Shown piece by piece: positions 18,967-28,800 of a DNA stretch of 54,143 bases. Made by a program: the position numbers and the translations under genes. The stretch's first letter is position 1. Each line of letters opens with the position of its first letter. The DNA comes from CAZKCK01 sp964552325 (GTDB lineage Bacteria > Bacteroidota > Bacteroidia > Bacteroidales > TTA-H9), in assembly GCA_964552325.1 (NCBI GenBank), contig CAZKHA010000005.1, forward strand, positions 1-54,143, in the 5' to 3' direction. The notes under the pieces were generated by a model that saw only the letters and a program-made list of their open reading frames with translations, did not search any database and was not told where the DNA came from.

Positions 18967-19344
18967 TTATCCCTTATCCTGATACTGGGTAAAAACTGCA
19001 TCAGCCCAGAGATCTTCAAGGTGATAAAACTTACGTGCAGGTTCTTTAAATATGTGAACCACTACGCTTCCGTAGTCTATCAAAATCCATTCCGCATTCT
19101 GAACTCCTTCGACCGAAGTGGGATGAAGGCTAATTTCTTTGCGAACATCAAATTCTACTGCCGATGCAATTGCCTGTACCTGAGGTGTGTTATCACCATG
19201 ACAGATAACAAAATAATCACTGACACTATTCTTGAGTTGTTCGAAGTTTATGGTAACAATTTGTCTGGCTTTCTTGTCTTGCATAGCATTCACTATACAT
19301 TGCACCAGGGTTTCGTCGTCGGTAAATCGCTTACGCTTTGCCAT
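18967..19344 (-). CDS. rsfS: ribosomal silencing factor RsfS
   Basis: Binds ribosomal protein L14 and blocks subunit joining when growth slows. The 125-residue protein carries the family core DYFVICHGDNTPQVQAIA and the SVEGVQNAEWILIDYGSVVVHIF region. I chose the ATG at 19344 (MAKRKRF); the upstream codons in the same frame run over a promoter-like element. It is the first gene of the rsfS-ftsH-LUD-DUF2007-cdsA-psd run. Confidence 0.95.
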   Translation of the reverse strand: MAKRKRFTDDETLVQCIVNAMQDKKARQIVTINFEQLKNSVSDYFVICHGDNTPQVQAIASAVEFDVRKEISLHPTSVEGVQNAEWILIDYGSVVVHIFKEPARKFYHLEDLWADAVFTQYQDKG

Positions 19345-19367
19345 TAAAAAAGTTTTGCTAAAACGTG

Positions 19368-19375
19368 CAAAAGTA
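19368..19375 (-). promoter_or_regulatory. putative -7 promoter element of the rsfS-ftsH operon
   Basis: The minus strand reads TACTTTTG, a perfect TAnnTTTG match, 23 bases upstream of the rsfS ATG, which is a typical distance. No clear TTTG is found at the -33 position. Confidence 0.4.
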
Positions 19376-19493
19376 CAAAAAAATACTTGTTTCCTGGCCT
19401 TTGCTTCAACATAAACAAACATTTATAATTGGTTGGTTGCATGTTTTGCCCAAAATACTTAATATTGTTGAATCATATCCTAACTAAACAATC

Positions 19494-20663
19494 ATGCTTA
19501 ACATTGCTCTTTTTGGACCGCCGGGTGCTGGTAAGGGAACCCAGAGCGAACTTCTGATTAAGGAGTATGGACTTTTTTATATTTCAACAGGCGATATTTT
19601 GCGCAAAGAAATTGCAGCTCAATCAAAACTTGGGATTGAAGCCAAGGCTATAATTGATGGAGGAAAGTTGGTGCCAGATGAATTAATCGTTCAAATTATT
19701 GAGGAGGTGATTACTAAAAACCCTGACTCCAAGGGCTTTTTGTTTGATGGGTTTCCACGCACCTACATTCAGGCATACATACTTGAGGGATTGATGATTA
19801 AGCTCAACACCGAACTTAACTGTCTAATTAGTATTAATGTACCCGATGAAGTGGCTATAAAGAGGCTAATAAAAAGAGGTGCTACTTCGGGGCGTACAGA
19901 TGATACCGAAGAGGTGATAAAGAAACGGCTGATTGAATACCATCAAAAAACATTTCCGGTTTTGCGATTTTACAAGGAAAGAGGTTTATTTACCGAAGTG
20001 AATGGCGATCAGGCTAAGGAGATTGTAACGGGGAAAATATTGCAAATAGTTAAAAACGAGCTAAGTAAAAAATTATTCAATGTCGTTATCTTTGGTTATC
20101 CTGGTTCTGGCCGGGGCTCGCAGGGCAAGGCTTTGGCCAAAGCTTATGGCTTAGAGTATGTTGCAACCGGCGAAATGCTGGATTATGAACTTACACACCA
20201 AACCCATATTGGAAAGCAAATAGGTGAGCTCTATGAAAACGGCGAACTCGTTCCAGATGAAATTGTGGTAGAACTAATTGAACAGCGCATTGCCAAATCG
20301 AAAGATGTAAAAGGATACATATTTAAGGGCTATCCAAGAACCTTGGTACAATCGTATATTCTTGATGGGCTACTTAAAAAACATCATTCATCTATCTCTA
20401 AAGTATTTGATATTGAAGTACCCACACTTGAACTTATCAATAGACTGGACGCGCGTAGCAAAACAGAACGTTGTATGCCATATGATACAAGTACATCAAA
20501 AATTGTAACACGACTTCAAGAACATGAACAAAAAACCATTCCCGTAATCGAGAAATACAAGCAATTGCATGGAGTAGCAAAAATAGATGGAAATGGCTCG
20601 TTTGACGAAGTTTATAAACGTTTAGCCACCGAAGTTGAACTAGCTATGAAGCAAATGCGGTAA
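19494..20663 (+). CDS. adk: tandem adenylate kinase (two fused Adk-like domains)
   Basis: A 389-residue protein made of two complete Adk-like domains, about twice the usual 190-215 residues. Domain 1 (1-190) has an intact P-loop GPPGAGKGT (8-16), the AMP-binding DGFPR (85-89) and the RTDD lid motif, so should convert ATP and AMP to two ADP. Domain 2 (about 193-389) keeps the fold, but the P-loop is GYPGSGRGS, with Arg207 in place of the catalytic Lys, and DGFPR has become KGYPR; it is probably inactive or regulatory. The gene stands between rsfS and birA, which are often direct divergent neighbours in this phylum. A 150-base gap separates its start from the rsfS start. Confidence 0.92.
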   Translation: MLNIALFGPPGAGKGTQSELLIKEYGLFYISTGDILRKEIAAQSKLGIEAKAIIDGGKLVPDELIVQIIEEVITKNPDSKGFLFDGFPRTYIQAYILEGLMIKLNTELNCLISINVPDEVAIKRLIKRGATSGRTDDTEEVIKKRLIEYHQKTFPVLRFYKERGLFTEVNGDQAKEIVTGKILQIVKNELSKKLFNVVIFGYPGSGRGSQGKALAKAYGLEYVATGEMLDYELTHQTHIGKQIGELYENGELVPDEIVVELIEQRIAKSKDVKGYIFKGYPRTLVQSYILDGLLKKHHSSISKVFDIEVPTLELINRLDARSKTERCMPYDTSTSKIVTRLQEHEQKTIPVIEKYKQLHGVAKIDGNGSFDEVYKRLATEVELAMKQMR

Positions 20664-20809
20664 CCATTGCTTTTCGCCTAAATTACAGTTTTAAAGAATC
20701 CTTAGTGCTTTTAACTCTTGCATGCTTCTGAATTAATGCTGCGAAAACTTCAGCGACATTAAGTTATTGCAGTCCAATACAATCACCCTTACTTAAAACC
20801 TGAATAAAC

Positions 20810-21550
20810 TTGTTTAATCATATTCATTTCGATAGCACTACCTCTACCAACCTTGTAGCACGAAAGTTAATTGAAGATACGAAACCTGAGGCATTTACCG
20901 TAATTAGTTCGGATTTTCAGGTACAAGGTCGCGGGCAAGCCGGAAATACCTGGGAAAGTGAGGCAAGCAAAAACCTCCTATTCTCAATCATACTCTATCC
21001 TGACTTCGTACCTGCTCACAAGCAATTTATTATAAATCAACTAATTTCAGTTTCAATAAGCATTGAATTGGAACTTTTATTGCCACAAGCGACCATCAAC
21101 ATAAAATGGCCGAACGATCTGCTGGTTAACCGAAAGAAAATTGCTGGAATACTTATTGAAAACAGCGTACTGAACAGCAAACTCGGTTGGAGTATTGCAG
21201 GCATTGGCTTGAACGTAAACCAAGAAAAATTTGGGGATAACCTACCATTGGCAACTTCGTTACTTGCCATTTTAGGACGCGAAACTGAACGTACGGTTCT
21301 ATTAACCAATATTGTAAATCAAATTCAACATCAATTTACTGTTATCCAACGCGACGAGGGATTCTTGCTGAACACGCTTTACATGGAACGGCTCTTCCAA
21401 TTGAAGCAACAGGCCCAGTATAGGCATAATGGCGAATTATTCACCGCTACCATCACCAAAATTGACAACTATGGACGATTGGTTTTGATGAAAAACGATC
21501 ATGAAGAAGTGTATTGTGATGTAAAAGAGATTGAATTTGTATATACCTAA
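20810..21550 (+). CDS. birA: biotin--[acetyl-CoA-carboxylase] ligase
   Basis: Attaches biotin to the carboxyl carrier protein of biotin enzymes. At 246 residues it is the monofunctional form with no N-terminal repressor helix-turn-helix. Motifs seen are DSTTSTN (substrate entry), QGRGQAGNTWES (biotinyl-AMP loop), IKWPNDLLVNRKKIAGILIE and GIGLNVNQ, then a small C-terminal SH3-like domain. The start is a TTG at 20810: an in-frame stop lies at 20801-20803 and no other start precedes the conserved DSTTSTN. Confidence 0.95.
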   Translation: MFNHIHFDSTTSTNLVARKLIEDTKPEAFTVISSDFQVQGRGQAGNTWESEASKNLLFSIILYPDFVPAHKQFIINQLISVSISIELELLLPQATINIKWPNDLLVNRKKIAGILIENSVLNSKLGWSIAGIGLNVNQEKFGDNLPLATSLLAILGRETERTVLLTNIVNQIQHQFTVIQRDEGFLLNTLYMERLFQLKQQAQYRHNGELFTATITKIDNYGRLVLMKNDHEEVYCDVKEIEFVYT

Positions 21551-21628
21551 ACAGTTAGCCTTATAAGCCAACAACACCGTTAACACGCACTTAAGCAATT
21601 CGTAAAAAAATCAGCTAAGACAATCGCA

Positions 21629-22024
21629 TTAGATTGTTGCAAGTTTTTGGGCTACCATATTAACAAAGGTTTGCAATGGGCCTTTGGCCATCATCAACAG
21701 CATCGGATTAATATCTCCTTCAAAAGTAACCATTACCTGACACGACTGATCGGTTAATGCCGCTATATCAAAAACAAGTGCAAAAGGGAATGGCTTTGCG
21801 CTGGCATTGGAGAATATAACCTTTTCGAATGGTATAGCTTGCGTAATCTCAAGAGATAGGTCGGCCATGCCCTGGATGGTGAACGAACAGCGATTGCCTT
21901 CTACCTTATAATTAGTAACTTGCTCGGGCAGGGAGCTACGAAAACGCTCTAGATCAGTTAAATAGGTAAATAAATGGTCAGCCGACTGGTTAACCAAGGT
22001 TTTAGAACTCGAAATTGATGTCAT
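21629..22024 (-). CDS. SRPBCC (START-like) domain protein
   Basis: A 131-residue protein of the SRPBCC/polyketide-cyclase-like superfamily, which has a helix-grip fold with a hydrophobic ligand cavity. Indicators are the opening SKTLVNQSADHLFTYLTDLERF, the central strands and the long C-terminal helix MAKGPLQTFVNMVAQKL. The ligand is unknown. It is 2 bases downstream of pyrE, with which it is frequently paired in Bacteroidetes, so it is likely to be cotranscribed. It converges with birA. Confidence 0.85.
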   Translation of the reverse strand: MTSISSSKTLVNQSADHLFTYLTDLERFRSSLPEQVTNYKVEGNRCSFTIQGMADLSLEITQAIPFEKVIFSNASAKPFPFALVFDIAALTDQSCQVMVTFEGDINPMLLMMAKGPLQTFVNMVAQKLATI

Positions 22025-22026
22025 AC

Positions 22027-22686
22027 TTATAAATTATTGCCCCACTCAGCTGGGTTTTCCCTCCATTGTACTAATGACTCGATATCTGATTTGGTTACAA
22101 AATTCTCTTCAAGAGCTTGCTTTACAAGAACTTCATAATTAGATAGCGTTATAAGGTTTACTTTAGCTTCCTTAAAGGCATCTTCGGCTACTTTAAAACC
22201 ATAAGTAAAAATTGCAGCCATGCCTTTAACCGTGCAACCTGCATCACGAATAGCTTGAGCAGCTTTTAGGCTACTTCCTCCTGTCGAAATAAGGTCTTCG
22301 ATAATAACAACACTTTGCCCGGGTTCTAAAACGCCTTCGATAACATTGCCCATGCCGTGTTTTTTTTCTGTTTGACGGACATACACAAAAGGTAAACCCA
22401 AATCTTGTGCTACTAAGGCACCCTGAGGAACACCGCCCGTAGCTACGCCAGCTATTACATCCGGCATTCCAAACTCGTCGGTTATTAACCTTGTAAACTC
22501 CTGGCGAATAAAAGTGCGGATTTTGGGATACGATAAGGTTACGCGATTATCGCAATAAATTGGTGATTTCCAACCTGAAGCCCATGTAAAAGGCTTGGCA
22601 GGACTAAGCTTAACGGCTTTAACTTGCAAAAGAAAGCCTGCAACTTTGTGAGCAGTTTCTGTATTGGCTGTCATATACTCTCGCAT
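22027..22686 (-). CDS. pyrE: orotate phosphoribosyltransferase
   Basis: Makes orotidine 5'-phosphate from orotate and PRPP in pyrimidine synthesis. The 219-residue protein shows the PRPP-binding motif VVIIEDLISTGGSS, the catalytic loop VRQTEKKHGMGN and ASGWKSPIYCDNR in the N-terminal region. The ATG at 22686 is used; an alternative ATG four codons on (22674) is equally acceptable. Promoter-like TATTTTTG lies at 22707-22714 on the minus strand. Confidence 0.95.
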   Translation of the reverse strand: MREYMTANTETAHKVAGFLLQVKAVKLSPAKPFTWASGWKSPIYCDNRVTLSYPKIRTFIRQEFTRLITDEFGMPDVIAGVATGGVPQGALVAQDLGLPFVYVRQTEKKHGMGNVIEGVLEPGQSVVIIEDLISTGGSSLKAAQAIRDAGCTVKGMAAIFTYGFKVAEDAFKEAKVNLITLSNYEVLVKQALEENFVTKSDIESLVQWRENPAEWGNNL

Positions 22687-23034
22687 TGATTCATATAAAC
22701 GGTGGGCAAAAATAATTCTTTTTAACGGTCTATGCGTATTTTTTAGTGTCTAAAGGCGAAATAAAAAATGGTACCACATACTAAAATAGCAACTCATTAT
22801 GGGCAAGTAAAATTTAGCACTATTCATCACTACGCTTTGAATAATAGGTAATTAGCTAAAATACCATACAACATATGCATTCTTTGGTGGCAGTGCTTCC
22901 AAGACAGACCACCAACAACGATAAATACCTAAAATACTGGCATTTAGTGTGTAAGGCATTGTGGCATGGAATCTTTTACGAATAGCATGTTCTAATCGGT
23001 CAAGGCTGGTATCAAATACTGAACTGCTTATCAA
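22687..23034. other. intergenic region without a supported gene
   Basis: This 348-base region between the pyrE start and the M14 peptidase stop has no gene I can support. A 60-codon minus-strand ORF (22852-23034) begins directly after the peptidase stop and has a compositionally odd Trp/Pro-rich tail; it resembles no family I know. A hairpin with stem TTGGTGG/CCACCAA (22884-22890 and 22909-22915, 18-base loop) falls within it. The segment could be a remnant of a repeat family. Confidence 0.4.
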
Positions 23035-25794
23035 CTATCTTACAAGTAGTTTTAAGGCAATTGATTGTGAGTTTAGACGAAGCTTTAAAACATAAATCCC
23101 ACTGGGCAATTGATCTAAATTTAACCAAAAGCCCCCATTACACACTTGCATGGAACTGCTTAGAACACATTCTCCAACTGAATTCAATAACCAATAATCA
23201 ACTGGAACCTCTTGTTGTCCAGTATTTATCCAAGTCTTTGATTTAACAGGGTTCGGAATGGCAAATATGCCAGACGATGAACGTTCTTGTAAACCGATGT
23301 TGGTAGAAAATGTTATAATTACTGTATCGCTGTTAACACAGCCCAAGGTATTTGCAACCTGTACCCAAAAAAGGGCAGCACCAAGTCCATAGCCTGTACT
23401 ATCAACAGTGATGGAACTGGTGGTTTGACCCGTACTCCACAAATAGCTTACCCCATTATTTCCGGCATCTAACACCACCGATGCACTGGCGGGCACTAAC
23501 TGATCGGCACCAAGATTTACTATTGGCAGAGGATTTAATTCAATGGTGACTGGGGTTGAATAATCACTTGAACCACAACTTGTAAGCTGCTTCACGCTCA
23601 AGGATGCCACTCCTTGAAAATCAGCAGCCCAATCCACAGAACAGAGTGTCCAATTAGGGGTTAATGCTCCAGCATTTGAGGGCTCGAGTTTCCATTGAAA
23701 ATCGGTGGCGTTGGCTTGCCCACTCGTGAAATACTCCTGTGGGGCGCTTGACTGGCAAAGGATAGAATCGCCGGAGGGAACTGCAGGCTGTTCTGGATTT
23801 CCAAAGACCTGTATATAACCCGGTAGTAATAGTTCATTGGTGGTTAACCCATCCGAAACGGTTAGGCTTACATCATAACTACCCGGGCTAGAATATGCGA
23901 TTCCGGTTGGATTTTGAACGTTGGACACCGGAGGATTGCCACCTGTAAAAATCCAATTCCAAGTTATTGGATTTCCTGCCGACGCATCAAAAAAGTTAAT
24001 GGATTCAAATACACAAGGCATGGTATTACTAGCCGTAAACTGCGCAGAAACAGGTGTATATAAAATTTTAACTGCATCTAACTCAAAACCAGCATCCGGT
24101 AATGAAGATGAACCATCGCCATCATCTTTTATTTTAAGATACCTTGTGGAAGAAATTGAAGCAGGCAGATCAAACTCCTGACTTCCAACACCGTTACCAA
24201 CCAATGTCCATGGGCCATCCATGGTAGAAGAAACATAAACTGAATAACCTTCAGGGTTTGGATCACCTTCAAGTATTTTAAAATCAGCACCATTTCCATT
24301 AACTATGTTCTTTTTCATGTCAATAACAATATACCCATTCCTACCAAGGGAATAATAACTATTATCTGGAGGGCCTAAGGCTGCATAGGTCTTTCCTTCA
24401 TCGTTAAAGTTATTGTTTGGGATGTACGAAATACATACCCTGTAACCATAATCACCCGTTTGAGGGTTTAATTGAACATCAGCAATGGCTGTGGCATTAT
24501 TCCCAACCACCACATTGTTTAAGACTTTGGTTTGGTAACCGTTGGCCACAACCTTAACAGAATACGTACCTGCTAACACATATTTATGATAGTCGCCAAG
24601 AACAGGATCATTATAGCAAGGGTAATAGCTATTTACAAAGATTAAAGCTGGCACCGGCATGCCTGTAAGCGAGTCGGTAACAGTTCCTGAAATACCGTAG
24701 CCACAGCGTTCGATTAAAGCTAACATAGCTGGCTTATTTTTAATATAATAGGCGTAGATTTGTGAGGCCGGTGGCTGTTTTTCCATTGAAATTTCAATGG
24801 ACCAGCTGATTGAACCTAGCGAGCCATAATTTATATCTTTGGTGCTGCCATTAATTGGGTACATACCGCTATAACCTTGTGAATAGGGTATGTTTATATA
24901 ACCCGAGGTAGAAGCGTAAACACCGGCTAATTGGTCAATATGTGCATCATCGGGTGTGGCATCGGGTCTATAGCTCCAAGGGTAGGATACAAACTCGGTT
25001 CCACTATGATAATCGCTAAACACAACAAATTGATTTTCAAATATAAAATCACGTTGTGTTTTGGTTTCCGATTGTGAATATGGGCCAGTGCTATTTCCCT
25101 CGCCATTCCACATATAGCCTCCATCACGGTTAATATCAACCGAATTATTGTTGTATCGGCTCATGTAATGCCGGCCATCGGGGTTTACCATTAAATATAA
25201 GAATATTTCCCTGGTATTAAGTAAGTTTGTGTATTGGGTGTTGCTTCCGTAGCCTTTGCATAAATCGCGTGCAAAACGTATTAGGTTCTCAGTCCCACCA
25301 ATTTCATCTCCGTGAATTCCGCCTTCGAACAGTATTTCTGCTTCGTTTTCGTCGGTATTTGCATTATCACTCAGCTTTAAAACTGCCAACTGCCTATTTC
25401 CTAAGGATGTTCCGATGATAAATTTTTTACAGATGCTTGGGAAGTTGGTTGCTAAACTATCAGCAATTGCTATTACTTGCTCATAAGTATAATATCCCGA
25501 GGGCACTTTTGACGTCCAAAAGTTTTTATAATGGTTCTTTAAATCAGGGATGCTTACTCGAGTTTGCAATCCAGAAGCTTTAAGAGCAATAAGTTCATCA
25601 GGGGTTACATAAGCCCTTACTTTAGCCGGAATTGTTCCTGGCGAATCAAAATTTGATGTGTAAGTGTTTAACACTATCAATTCGGAAGCTTTATCGATGG
25701 AAACCAGAACTTCCATTTCGTTGTTGCGCCATCCTTGGGCAAACGCAGCAAGACACGCAATCAAAAAACACACAACAATTACAACTTTTTTCAT
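23035..25794 (-). CDS. secreted M14 zinc carboxypeptidase with PKD and T9SS sorting domain
   Basis: A 919-residue extracellular protein. Order: signal peptide (about 1-19), propeptide-like region, M14 peptidase domain (about 95-365), a carboxypeptidase-regulatory-like beta domain (about 366-445), a region resembling a discoidin/carbohydrate-binding fold (about 450-580), a PKD domain (about 585-665), Ig-like spacer sequence, and a type A sorting domain at the C-terminus (about 840-919, AIPNPVKSKTW and GIYVLKLRL). Zinc ligands are H161 and E164 (HGDE) and H263 (DYHSG); the catalytic Glu is probably E334 (SWSIEIS). All catalytic residues are present. It should hydrolyse peptides outside the cell or at its surface after T9SS export. 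A hairpin separates it from the upstream gene. Confidence 0.92.
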   Translation of the reverse strand: MKKVVIVVCFLIACLAAFAQGWRNNEMEVLVSIDKASELIVLNTYTSNFDSPGTIPAKVRAYVTPDELIALKASGLQTRVSIPDLKNHYKNFWTSKVPSGYYTYEQVIAIADSLATNFPSICKKFIIGTSLGNRQLAVLKLSDNANTDENEAEILFEGGIHGDEIGGTENLIRFARDLCKGYGSNTQYTNLLNTREIFLYLMVNPDGRHYMSRYNNNSVDINRDGGYMWNGEGNSTGPYSQSETKTQRDFIFENQFVVFSDYHSGTEFVSYPWSYRPDATPDDAHIDQLAGVYASTSGYINIPYSQGYSGMYPINGSTKDINYGSLGSISWSIEISMEKQPPASQIYAYYIKNKPAMLALIERCGYGISGTVTDSLTGMPVPALIFVNSYYPCYNDPVLGDYHKYVLAGTYSVKVVANGYQTKVLNNVVVGNNATAIADVQLNPQTGDYGYRVCISYIPNNNFNDEGKTYAALGPPDNSYYSLGRNGYIVIDMKKNIVNGNGADFKILEGDPNPEGYSVYVSSTMDGPWTLVGNGVGSQEFDLPASISSTRYLKIKDDGDGSSSLPDAGFELDAVKILYTPVSAQFTASNTMPCVFESINFFDASAGNPITWNWIFTGGNPPVSNVQNPTGIAYSSPGSYDVSLTVSDGLTTNELLLPGYIQVFGNPEQPAVPSGDSILCQSSAPQEYFTSGQANATDFQWKLEPSNAGALTPNWTLCSVDWAADFQGVASLSVKQLTSCGSSDYSTPVTIELNPLPIVNLGADQLVPASASVVLDAGNNGVSYLWSTGQTTSSITVDSTGYGLGAALFWVQVANTLGCVNSDTVIITFSTNIGLQERSSSGIFAIPNPVKSKTWINTGQQEVPVDYWLLNSVGECVLSSSMQVCNGGFWLNLDQLPSGIYVLKLRLNSQSIALKLLVR

Positions 25795-25830
25795 AGTTCC
25801 TATTTCATACTTACATACTATGTAGAAGAA

Positions 25831-25849
25831 AGGGCAGCCATGCTGCCCT
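25831..25849 (-). terminator. hairpin terminator between the two large T9SS cargo genes
   Basis: AGGGCAGC and GCTGCCCT form an 8-bp perfect stem with a CAT loop; on the minus strand it is followed by TTTCTTCT. It lies 8 bases after the stop of the 25858 gene and about 36 bases upstream of the M14 peptidase start. Confidence 0.65.
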
Positions 25850-25857
25850 ATTCCTTT

Positions 25858-28800
25858 TTATTTAATTACCATTTTTTGGTGCCAGGTTTGAGTCTTGGTT
25901 TCAATCTTAATGAAATACAAGCCTGGATTCAATCCTTTAAGATTAACATTTTCAACAAAATAATGCGGTTTTGCATGGGTTGAATAAACCATTTGACCCG
26001 CAGCATTGTACATTGAAATTAATGCATCAGTATCACCTGCCCATTCAAGTGTAAAGTTACCTTCCGATGGATTGGGCGAAACCCTAAATCCACTTTTAGC
26101 CACTTCGTTTATGCCAACACCAGAATTCGAAACAAGTACATTATCAATATACAGGTTATTGCCCAATTTATTGTAAGTCTCGAACATAATTTTACAACCC
26201 GATCTTCCGGCTAAATCATTCAAATTTAACTCAATGCAAGAAGCACCCCAGCCATTGCCGCACCAGTCGTCAGCTATTGTTGGGATAAACTCATCGCTGG
26301 TGGTTGGTGCAGTTTCAAAAATGCCACTCCCATTCGGTGCACTGGCATAAACGCGTTTCCAAGTATCTCCACAATCAAACGATGTATAAACTATTAAGGA
26401 ATCCTTTTGATTAAACCGCTGGGCATAAGCATGTTCAAACGAAAGTGATACATTATCAAAGCCTTCAAAATTCAATGAAGGAGAGATAAGCTGGTCACGT
26501 TGATTCATTTTATAATACACAAAAAGGTTCATGTAGGCGGCTTTGGAACCTGGTGTGTTTCCGTTAACATCACGCACCCCCCAGGTTAATTCATTGTCAG
26601 GATTATTCACCGTCCAAGATTTAGCGTCAAGACCGGACTCAAAGTCCTCCTCAAATGGAATTATAAAACCTCCAGCCCTGATGTAATTGTTCTTCAAAAC
26701 AGTGTTATCACCATTGGAGTTAGTAGCAGTTAGTGTTACATGGTATGAACCATTGGTATTAAAAACCACTTCAGGATTTTGCGAGGTGCCTGAGGTCCCA
26801 TTAACAAATGAAACCGTATTGGGCGAAAACTGCCAATTCCACGAAACCGGGCTAAACTGGGTTGTATCGGTAAACACCACTACTTCAGCGGAACATGGTG
26901 TTGTATTACTGGCATAAAAACCGGCAACTGGCAATAACGTTGAACTTACAGATACATAATCTTCAATGGTAATATCATTTGAGCCTGATGAATTGGTTAC
27001 GGTTAATGACACATTGAAAGTTCCAGGGTTGGCATAAGTTACCACTGGGTTCTTGCTGGTGGAAGAAGCCGGTGTGCCACCTTCAAATGTCCATAACCAA
27101 CTGCTTGGAACACCTCCTGACAAATCTTGGAAGTGGACTTGCCCAGCGGTTGGGATGGTAGTTACATCAGAGGTAAATGCAGCAACAGGCACATTGCGCC
27201 ACATGGGCGACATCCACGTACCACGTCCAAAAGTGCCGGCGGTAATGCGGTCTTGCTCGTTGTTGGTTGTGTTGTAGCAAATCTCAACTTCGCGTATAGA
27301 GGCATCGACAGGAAGGTTTTGGCTAAAATTAACCCAATCTGACATGGTAGAGTCTTTATAAAATACACCAATATCGGATGAAACATACAGGCCTTCATGT
27401 GCATTTTCATAGTAAGCAATCGAAGTGTATTCAACCGCGGGCAGCGAGCCACTGATATCATTCCAAACAGCCCCTTTGTTAAATGATTTATATATCTTGC
27501 CACCCAAGGCCATATAAACCACGTTTTCATCGAAAGGATGTGGGCGAAGGGCTGAGGGCGTTTCGTTAACAGGAATTGAAATTGTTATCCAATCAACGGT
27601 ATTATCATTCACATTATCACTTCTAAACAGTTTTTTATCCCACCTGGCTGCATAAAAAACATCCGGATTGGCTTTGCTTTGCTCCACTATTCTCATATTC
27701 GTGCTATTGTTTCCGGCTAGGTTGTCCGAAATCTTAGTCCAAGTGGGATAAGAACGGATATTGGATCCTCTCCAGATATTCTTGTAGCCAACAAACATTT
27801 TGGTTGGGTCCGTAACATGTAAGGTATAAGGGGTTACCCAGTCACCGTCTTCATTAATACCAAAAGAGCCATTGGTTGCAATGGTAAAATCAGAACCATT
27901 ATTATAATGGCGGGTAATGTCGCCGTAATAAACAGTAGCATAACTGTATAATGGGTTAGCATAATCAATAATACACTCCATGCCATCTCCACCATGTGTA
28001 TCTTTCCAAACTCCAGCCATGGTTGTTGATGTACCATTATCTTGCATGCCAATTATGGTATGTAGTGTATCGTGTATATCCTGGCCAATCTTATATATCT
28101 GACTTATAACCAACCCATTAGAGAGTTCCGAAAAGGTTTGTCCTTGGTCAGGTGATTTGTATATGCCACCATCATTGCCCACATATAAAGTATTATTAAG
28201 CGGAGAGTATTCAAACACATGCTGGTCGGCATGAACTTCTTCAACACCGCAGCCACCATACCAATGCCCGACAATCTGCCAAGTTTGTCCTCCATTTGAT
28301 GATTTCCAAACATTAACACCGCCCGAAAAAATCACGCTGGCATTTGTTGGATCGGCTGCTAATTCAAGGTCGTACCAAGCTTGTCCGCCCGAACCGCTTC
28401 CATCGCAAGACCAATCCATGATATTGGGTGAGGTTGACATGGTTTGGAAACTGGAACCATTATCGGTTGAACGGTATAAGCCTTTAAAACCGCTATCGTT
28501 TTTTGATTGCAGGAAATAAACTGTATTTGGACTGGCAGGGCTCACAGCTATTACACCGCGCTGCGCTGAAGTTAATCCAGTGGTAACTTGTGTAAATGTA
28601 GCAGCGCCATTGGTTGAACGATAGAAATTGCCATCTTTGGAAGCATAAAACGTATTTGGATCGTTAGGCTTCATTACCAATTCTTTATAATTTCCTCCGG
28701 AAGATAAGACCCAGTTTGCGCCTCCATCAGTAGAAGTATAAATACCACCAGAAGTGGATGCATAAAGTTTAGTAGGATCGGTTGGGTGCATCAAGAGGCG

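Noticed and set aside
22852..23034. 60-codon minus-strand ORF directly after the M14 peptidase stop
   Set aside because: It has no recognisable family, an odd Trp-rich composition and a hairpin inside it. It is more likely non-coding or a repeat remnant than a gene.
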